Assembly (NCBI RefSeq): GCF_964204645.1
Contig: NC_134034.1
Coordinates: forward strand, 10,163,414-10,227,413
DNA from: Tubulanus polymorphus
Taxonomy: Eukaryota; Nemertea; Palaeonemertea; Tubulaniformes; Tubulanidae
DNA: 64,000 nt
Direction of reading: 5' to 3'
Within the stretch, counting starts at the first letter, position 1. Each line of letters begins with the position of its first letter. Under the pieces are notes generated by a model that saw nothing but the letters and a program-made list of their open reading frames with translations, was not told the origin of the DNA and ran no database searches. The position numbers were made by a program, and so were the translations under genes. Shown piece after piece: positions 58,564 to 64,000 of this stretch.

Positions 58564-59101
58564 AAGTTCCACGCGTACCGATATCGACCATACGTTATAG
58601 GATCAGAAAATACTAGTATCATTACTATTATTATTATTATCTTATCATTATCATAATTGTTATTATCATCAATATAATCATTATTCATACTATCATTATA
58701 TTTTTGTAATAATCTGTAATTTATGCGTTATTTTTGTGCTCTGTGCAATGTTATTATAACTTGTGGAGTAAATAAACTAAACTGAAACTGAAACATTACG
58801 CGAGCGTCGGGTTCACACGTAGTCCCGAGAGTTTTGACGTTTCGCGATATGACCTGGCAAAAAAACAAGTTATTTCATAGTTTATTTCTGGATGCAAATC
58901 TTTACTGAACAAACTCATCACGCATGTATTAGATGTAAAAGATTGTTACCGAATATTCCAGACCATGAAAATAAAGAAAAAAAGCTTTTAATAAATAAAA
59001 TATCGCAACAATCTTTATTTCATTTTAGTCTTTAGTTTTTAGGTATATGTATAATGTTTAGAGCCCTACAATGGAAAGATAATGAATTTACGCAGACATA
59101 C

Positions 59102-60006
59102 TGTCAGGAGCCGTCAGACACCGTCAGACACCGTCATGAAGAGTGAATCTTGAAGGCAGAAAAGGAATGCAAATTTGAAACGACACTTGAAAATACTAAA
59201 ATGTTGTTTATTCACAATTTGAGAAATCAACTCAAGCTTATACATTAAGAGTACGCCGAAATTAAAATAAAGGCAAAATTGAAAATAACAATATACAAAT
59301 ACACTACACAGGGTAAATGACTGACAAAATTGATATTTACATGAATAGGAAACGCAATCCCTGGTAAACAATTTATTCCGGCCCATTTATTCAACTTTTA
59401 AAAGGCAAAATAATCTAATGAAAAAAAGGAAACTTTGAAAAATTTATACAAGGTAAATGACTGACAAAATTGATATTTACATGAATAGGAAACGCAATTT
59501 ATTCAACTTTTTTCGAACTGTAATGTACATTGAAATCAAGGCAAAGTAATCGATCTTATTTTAGAATAATCAAAATAAACAAATGAAAAATTAACTTAAA
59601 TTAAGGGGTTAGGGAACATGGAACAGACCCAGTTTGCAATTTATTAATCACTTTGTTGTCATTTCGAAGTAATAACAATTTGGCAAAAATAAAGTGATTG
59701 TTAGATTTCGGAAAAAAGTTTAACTCAAACTAAGAAATTGAAAACTACGATATATTACGAAAAGATTTATTTCACAAAATTTGCTCAATTTGCACAGCGT
59801 ATTGTTGGGTTTACCAAGGAAAACTCGTGTTATATAAAAAAAGGTATTTCCAAATTCGATTTGCACAGTAGGACTCATTTAGTGTTGATATTCAATTTTA
59901 GAATTCACAATCATTGTTTTTTATTTCCTGACGGTGTTTAGTATAACCCGTGAGTTCATGACGGTGTCTGACGGTCTTCCTGACGGTGTCTGACGGTGTT
60001 TAGTAT
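59102..60006. mobile_element. MITE-like unit with CCGTCAGACACCGTCATGAA ends
   Basis: CCGTCAGACACCGTCATGAA at 59118-59140 is inverted at about 59953-59975, with further GACGGTGTCTGACGG copies at the right. Inside, a block with GACAAAATTGATATTTACAT occurs twice. Non-coding. Confidence 0.5.
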
Positions 60007-60301
60007 GACGAACCTAACTGCAGTAATCTTTCTAAAATGGGCGTATATGAAGAGATGACGCAGAGCCGGCGGTGTAATGTAAGCAGACCCCAAATGACGT
60101 AGGACACATCCACTGACTTAAGATTCATTATTCAACTAAAAGACATGAACTTTTTTCATCAAATACGTAGAAATTATGAATCGTAAGGACTATCTAATTA
60201 CAAAATAAACGCTAAATTTCAAATTATTGATGACGTACTACACATCATGTGTGTGTGATTTCCCTAATCAATGAATAAACGAAAGACTCCCATAAACCGT
60301 T

Positions 60302-60562
60302 TTATGCATTTTGCTGTTTCAGCCTTTGCCACGGGACGGCAGACCGGGAATACGTCCACAGGTTAGACAACCTTGCTTTCGCGTAACTGGTAAAACGGGG
60401 AAATGGACTCACAGCGGATAAACACCTGAACGCAGGCAAAAACACTAGGGCGAATATCTTGCTGATACCGGGTTCAAGAGCAGCTGACGGCATTTCCATA
60501 CATAGACTAAGTATTGCTGCAGTTATGAAACTAAACACCGTAGTAGCGACGAGTAGGGACAT
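60302..60562 (-). CDS. Gene B last exon
   Basis: 261 nt including the TAA stop, acceptor CATTTCAG|ATG. It encodes the final helix (AAILSLCMEMPSAALE) and the basic tail ending WQRLKQQNA. The apparent ATG at its start is internal, not an initiation codon. Confidence 0.91.
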   Translation of the reverse strand: MSLLVATTVFSFITAAILSLCMEMPSAALEPGISKIFALVFLPAFRCLSAVSPFPRFTSYAKARLSNLWTYSRSAVPWQRLKQQNA

Positions 60563-63500
60563 CTGAAATGAAAAAAAAATAAATTATTACATGTACAATC
60601 ATGGTTTTCGCGGAAGACGTGTATGACACATGATGCCTGGAATACTAATGAGCTTTTCGTAAAAGAACATGGAATGCAAGAGATATCAGACCGGACCCAG
60701 TTCCACAGTTGTGAATTAGAGTTAACTCTGATTTAAAATCAGTTCATTTTCAATGTTTAAACTCAGAGTCAAATGCTAACTCACGACTGTGGAACTGGGT
60801 CCTGGAACTTAAAATGCTACAGTGGTTAGACAAAACTGTGCGTGAACTGATATAAATCTCAGTGTAGAGTAAACGGATAAAAACAATTTTACTTAGATAT
60901 AATTTTGTTCCTCTGAAGATGAGGTTTAGTTTTAACTTCGAAACTGTGAGAAAATAAACCGTTTCGGCAGATCTACTGTGGGTTTTTATTCGTTAAGTGG
61001 TTAGACAAATTGTCGCCACTTAGAAATAAGTCTGCGTTTTCTTCAATATTCGAGTACAGCCCTTCTTCCACCAAATAAACATTAAAATCATTGTCTGCTC
61101 AGTGATTGGTATAATCAATTCATTACTTCATAAATGACGTGTTTAAGAAGAAAGTTCAATGTAGAAGAAATTGAACGCAAAAGACCGAGTAACTACTAGC
61201 GACACCTGTCGGAACCCCGGTAGCGTTGGTAGCTTTTCATTAATGTAACATATCAGTTAAGATATAACTTACGAAACTGGTGTAGTTCAGATACACGGGA
61301 GTCCGTAGCGTTAGACCTCCGTACAGGATAACAATAGGATGAACCAAGTAGGCGCAGTACGACAATCGACCTAGCGGTAAAAAGCCCCTCCACGATAGGA
61401 AACTATTCACAACTCCTAAGATCGTGAAAAAGAAAAGAGTTTTTGAATTTAAACTTGGAAATATTTGAAACAATTACAAATGAATTTCAACAAAATCATC
61501 ATTTTATAAGTAGATAATTACCGCCGTAACCGTTTTGACAAGCGAATATGACCCATCCCAATCCGATAGCAAACACCGTATTGTGACACGAGTAGTAGAG
61601 ATTAGTCATCGTCTGACTCATTCGATGGCCGTTGTATGATCCATGCAATCCGAATACGGGCCAGTAAATACAAGCGATGCCGATTATCCAGCCAATAATT
61701 ATGAATACCTGGAGAAAGAAAATGTTTTGGTAAGTGCCAGCGGGAATAACGAGTGTGATGTTTGTGGTCGCCGGCGCGCGTTCATTTCCTTTGGCCTTGT
61801 AGGATACATCCGCATTCACCCGGAAAAAGGGGGCTAAGTGAAAAAATGAATCCAGTTGCATTGTCATGGCTTAAAACAAAACCTTGAAGCTTACCCGATT
61901 GAACGCGATATGTTTTCCATTGGTTCTAGCCATGATGAAGCCGACGATGAGTCCGCAGAAATGTGGACCTAGGTGATACCACGGTTTTAAATAATAGTCA
62001 TGGCCGAAGCTGGAGACAATCAACACATATGATTAGCATATAGAATTTAGAATATAGTCTTTAAGGATCATTGTAGGAAATATTTTGCACCTACTTTTTG
62101 ACCTTCTGTCCAACTTGCCAGTGCTGAACGGTCGAGATATAAGCGAAATAGCTAATATGAGCAAATATCGGAACGGAAGCTACCAGCACGCCAAAAGCTT
62201 CTTTCCTGTCGTGTAAAAAATGAAACTCGTGGTCCAAGGACACGATGCCCACTTGGAAAGTGGTTTCAAACGCTCGAAAATCTAAAAAATTTCAATATTC
62301 AACGCCTCCTGGTGACCATATCAAAGAACCAATGACCTTGAAACTCACTACAATTATAGAACATGTCAGCAGCTACAATTTTGCAATTGATTGTGGTAAC
62401 AAAATATGCCTCGGTACCAATATAATATAGAAACACTAAGTTATTGTATTATTCAACGCCTCCTGGTGGCCATATACAAAGACTGATGACCCTGAAACTC
62501 ACCCCAATCATAAAAACATCATGAGCTACAACTTACCAATTGATTGTGGTAACAAAATATGCTTAGGTATCAATATAATGTGGAAAGACTGTTTTCTACC
62601 TACGAATGAGTATTGATGACACTAAGATGGCCACCAATTGCGTGATAACTGGCTGATCAAAAATACCAGTCTCATTTATTACAGATCCCTTTCCAAAGAA
62701 TACCCATCACAAATTGCAATAAGAAATGGCAAACCAGTAGGAAGCTACAGGACTCAAAATTCACATTTTTGGGCACTAAAAAGGTCATAGGACGGCCATC
62801 TTGAGTCCGATCGACCCAGTTTTTCTTATGCTGATGGGCCCTTGTGGGATTCAAATATGTCCGAAGATCAAGGTAATTGATCAAAGCGTCTTCAGAATTG
62901 TCCTAAAAAATTTCAAAAATGTGTCAAAAGTGCTGATTTTGGCGAACAACAACGGCTGCCATTCGGCAATCTTGATTCTGACTGGGCCAGTTTTTTGGCT
63001 GAAGATGTGTCCAGGGTAGATACATGTGTAACCCAAATATCAAGATATTACATTGCAGCGCCGTTGAAACTTCCTTTAAAAAACTGGTGACCGTCTTCGG
63101 ACGAAAAGTGAACGCAATAGCCCGCTGGGACTTAAGTCCCAAGTAAGCTAATTACGACAAAAGCGATCGATGATTCGTACGCAATCGATTATGATCATCT
63201 TCAAAATCGTTAAAAAACGATTTCATATATAGAAATACGATCAATTTCTGAATTGTATTTGGAATTAAGATTCTATCAAAAATTTCACTCGCATTTGCAT
63301 TACTTACCAACAAAAGGCGACGAGAACTATAGGAGATACCCAATAAAATTGCATGTTTGCTGCCAAGAACCACGTCCACCCGCAACACTGGAATCACAGA
63401 ACACAAGCTAACGCCAAATACATATTCATATTCAAAATCGTATTCTGTTTCTTGGTTTGTTATTTGTCTAGCTGGCATTTGTCTGAATGAGGCATTAATA

Positions 63501-64000
63501 TTTTTATCTAGTCGCGATTTTTTTTTCTTCAAACGATAACTGAATTGAACCATAGAACTACAATGAGTGTTCGGGAACACCAAGTCCAATTCATCACGAT
63601 CCTTTCGGTGTTAATTTTACTACCCTAAACATATGTGTTTGCCCGATCAAGATTACATGATTACAAGCGGATTTTGGATGTTTCCGTTCGATTTGAGAGC
63701 TCTACGATCTACCATATACCACTAAAGTATCATTAGCCAGGAAGTTGTCCATGTACGTCAGATGTGTGATCCACGTATCTCTGCAATTAGGGTTGAAACC
63801 CCAATAATCTGGATATATCGGACCATCTCCGAAATAGCGACTTAGGTTCGTCGTTACCGCGAGTAATAGCATATACGCAGGAGTCAACCTAGGAAAATAT
63901 CAACGAATAGATGACAATTTCATAATGATGGTAATTTCTTTCGTAAGTGCATACCGGTTTCCACCCATTGGGGGCATAATGAAAAATATTGTTATATACC
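60302..64000 (-). CDS. nrf-6-like: NRF-6-like membrane acyltransferase (gene B), 3' part, 7 exons
   Basis: Visible exons in transcript order: 63888-63720, 63387-63308, 62205-62095, 62009-61895, 61708-61522, 61415-61273, 60562-60302 (1066 nt, all open). Each has exactly the length and phase of gene A exons 9-15. Seen: TPAYMLLLAVTTNLSRYFG, CCGWTWFLAANMQFY, FLSWRGFLPLGRLSYCAYLV and the same WQRLKQQNA ending. The 5' half (NRF domain and GH block) lies beyond the right edge. Part of an intron next to exon 61415-61273 is still alignable with the gene A intron (AAACTTGGAAATATT), which points to a fairly recent inverted duplication. The role is inferred to match gene A. The most divergent stretches are the exon-11 loop, the exon-12 start and the middle of the last exon. 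Confidence 0.88.
60693..60802. mobile_element. Palindromic MITE, GGACCCAGTTCCACAGT ends
   Basis: 22-bp inverted ends with one mismatch around a GAGTTAACTC core. Related half copies lie at about 23500-23595, and a tandem derivative at 20868-21110. Confidence 0.6.
61150..61220. repeat. Dispersed repeat E, partial copy in gene B
   Basis: GTAGAAGAAATTGAACGCA and GACCGAGTAACTACTAGCGA. Confidence 0.5.
61273..61415 (-). CDS. Gene B exon 14 equivalent
   Basis: 143 nt, acceptor GATCTTAG|GA, donor GTAAGT. It encodes FLSWRGFLPLGRLSYCAYLV then HPIVILYGG, where gene A has HPFVIMYRG. Confidence 0.91.
61522..61708 (-). CDS. Gene B exon 13 equivalent
   Basis: 187 nt, acceptor TTCTCCAG|GTA, donor GGCG|GTAATT. 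The two helices are almost unchanged from gene A; substitutions include Gly-Ser-Tyr for Gly-Ala-Tyr in the loop. Confidence 0.9.
61895..62009 (-). CDS. Gene B exon 12 equivalent
   Basis: 115 nt, acceptor TGTCTCCAG|C, donor CGG|GTAAGC. It encodes YYLKPWYHLGPHFCGLIVGF and NGKHIAFNR. Confidence 0.88.
62095..62205 (-). CDS. Gene B exon 11 equivalent
   Basis: 111 nt, acceptor ACACGACAG|G, donor GTAGGT. It encodes EAFGVLVASVPIFAHISY then a loop (HWQVGQKVKK) clearly different from gene A (RWGINAQGGE). Confidence 0.87.
62300..62600. repeat. Tandem duplication of about 155 bp in gene B
   Basis: Two copies with CAACGCCTCCTGGTG, TGAAACTCAC and AATTGATTGTGGTAACAAAA. In the intron before exon 62205-62095. 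Confidence 0.75.
63308..63387 (-). CDS. Gene B exon 10 equivalent
   Basis: 80 nt with CAG|TGT acceptor and GTAAGT donor. It encodes CCGWTWFLAANMQFY and WVSPIVLVAFCW, nearly identical to gene A. Confidence 0.91.
63720..63888 (-). CDS. Gene B exon 9 equivalent
   Basis: The acceptor is TTTTCCTAG|G and the donor TTAGTG|GTATAT; 169 nt as in gene A. It encodes TPAYMLLLAVTTNLSRYFG, the G-P-I-Y-P-D-Y-W-G-F loop and a divergent end (NFLANDTLV). Confidence 0.9.

Noticed and set aside
58021-58564. 159-aa and 118-aa ORFs
   Set aside because: Shadows of the CCGGACACACTGGGCGATT MITE repeats.
61499-61867. 122-aa ORF, and its counterpart 56087-56458
   Set aside because: Exon 13 of each gene read through into the neighbouring introns. 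Only the exon part is coding.

Overview
The window is animal nuclear DNA, most likely from a marine invertebrate. Supporting signs are spliced genes with GT/AG introns, non-LTR retrotransposon debris, tRNA-derived SINEs, many palindromic MITEs, long microsatellites and a Polinton-type viral element. Nothing bacterial was seen. The species cannot be named from the sequence.

Two protein-coding genes could be assembled exon by exon. Gene A (plus strand, 24639-57308) is a 15-exon NRF-6-type ('nose resistant to fluoxetine') membrane acyltransferase. The exon lengths sum to 2169 nt (722 codons plus stop), all splice phases agree, and the family landmarks are present: signal peptide, N-terminal NRF domain, GH motif, DLFFFLSG and C-x-G-x-T-W-F-L. 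Its first intron is about 14 kb. Gene B (minus strand, from the right edge to 60302) is a close paralogue that enters mid-gene. Seven exons are visible, and each has exactly the length of its counterpart in gene A. The two genes lie tail to tail about 3 kb apart.

Region 1-24.6 kb has no gene I can support. It holds palindromic MITEs, a LINE 3' end (4.4 kb), purine/pyrimidine tracts (1.2, 12.3, 14.5 kb), a 29-bp minisatellite (13.3-14.0 kb), several medium-unit tandem repeats and a (TA)n tract (22.9 kb). Region 24.6-38.8 kb is intron 1 of gene A. It holds an antisense degenerate LINE, two inverted copies of a tRNA-like palindromic element with 9-bp target duplications, and the main find.

That find is a 7741-bp, very AT-rich element at 30252-37992. 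It has AG...CT ends, a 6-bp target-site duplication (ACTGCC) and 3.09-kb inverted arms. Each arm carries a zinc-finger-like ORF, a C-terminal relic of a viral type-B DNA polymerase, and a large ORF that is intact (758 aa) only on the right. A 1.56-kb centre holds two small membrane-protein ORFs and a perfect 33-bp hairpin. It sits inside an older MITE. The end structure points to Polinton/Maverick-type integration, but no integrase, ATPase or capsid gene is present, so it looks like a non-autonomous foldback derivative. As part of a host intron it could be transcribed into a 3-kb double-stranded RNA.

Region 38.8-57.3 kb carries exons 2-15 of gene A. The introns contain tandem repeats, an approximately 5.3-kb foldback structure (41.28-46.62 kb), a pogo/Tigger-type MITE and a SINE. 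Region 57.3-60.3 kb is intergenic, with two MITE-like inverted-repeat units. Region 60.3-64 kb is gene B.
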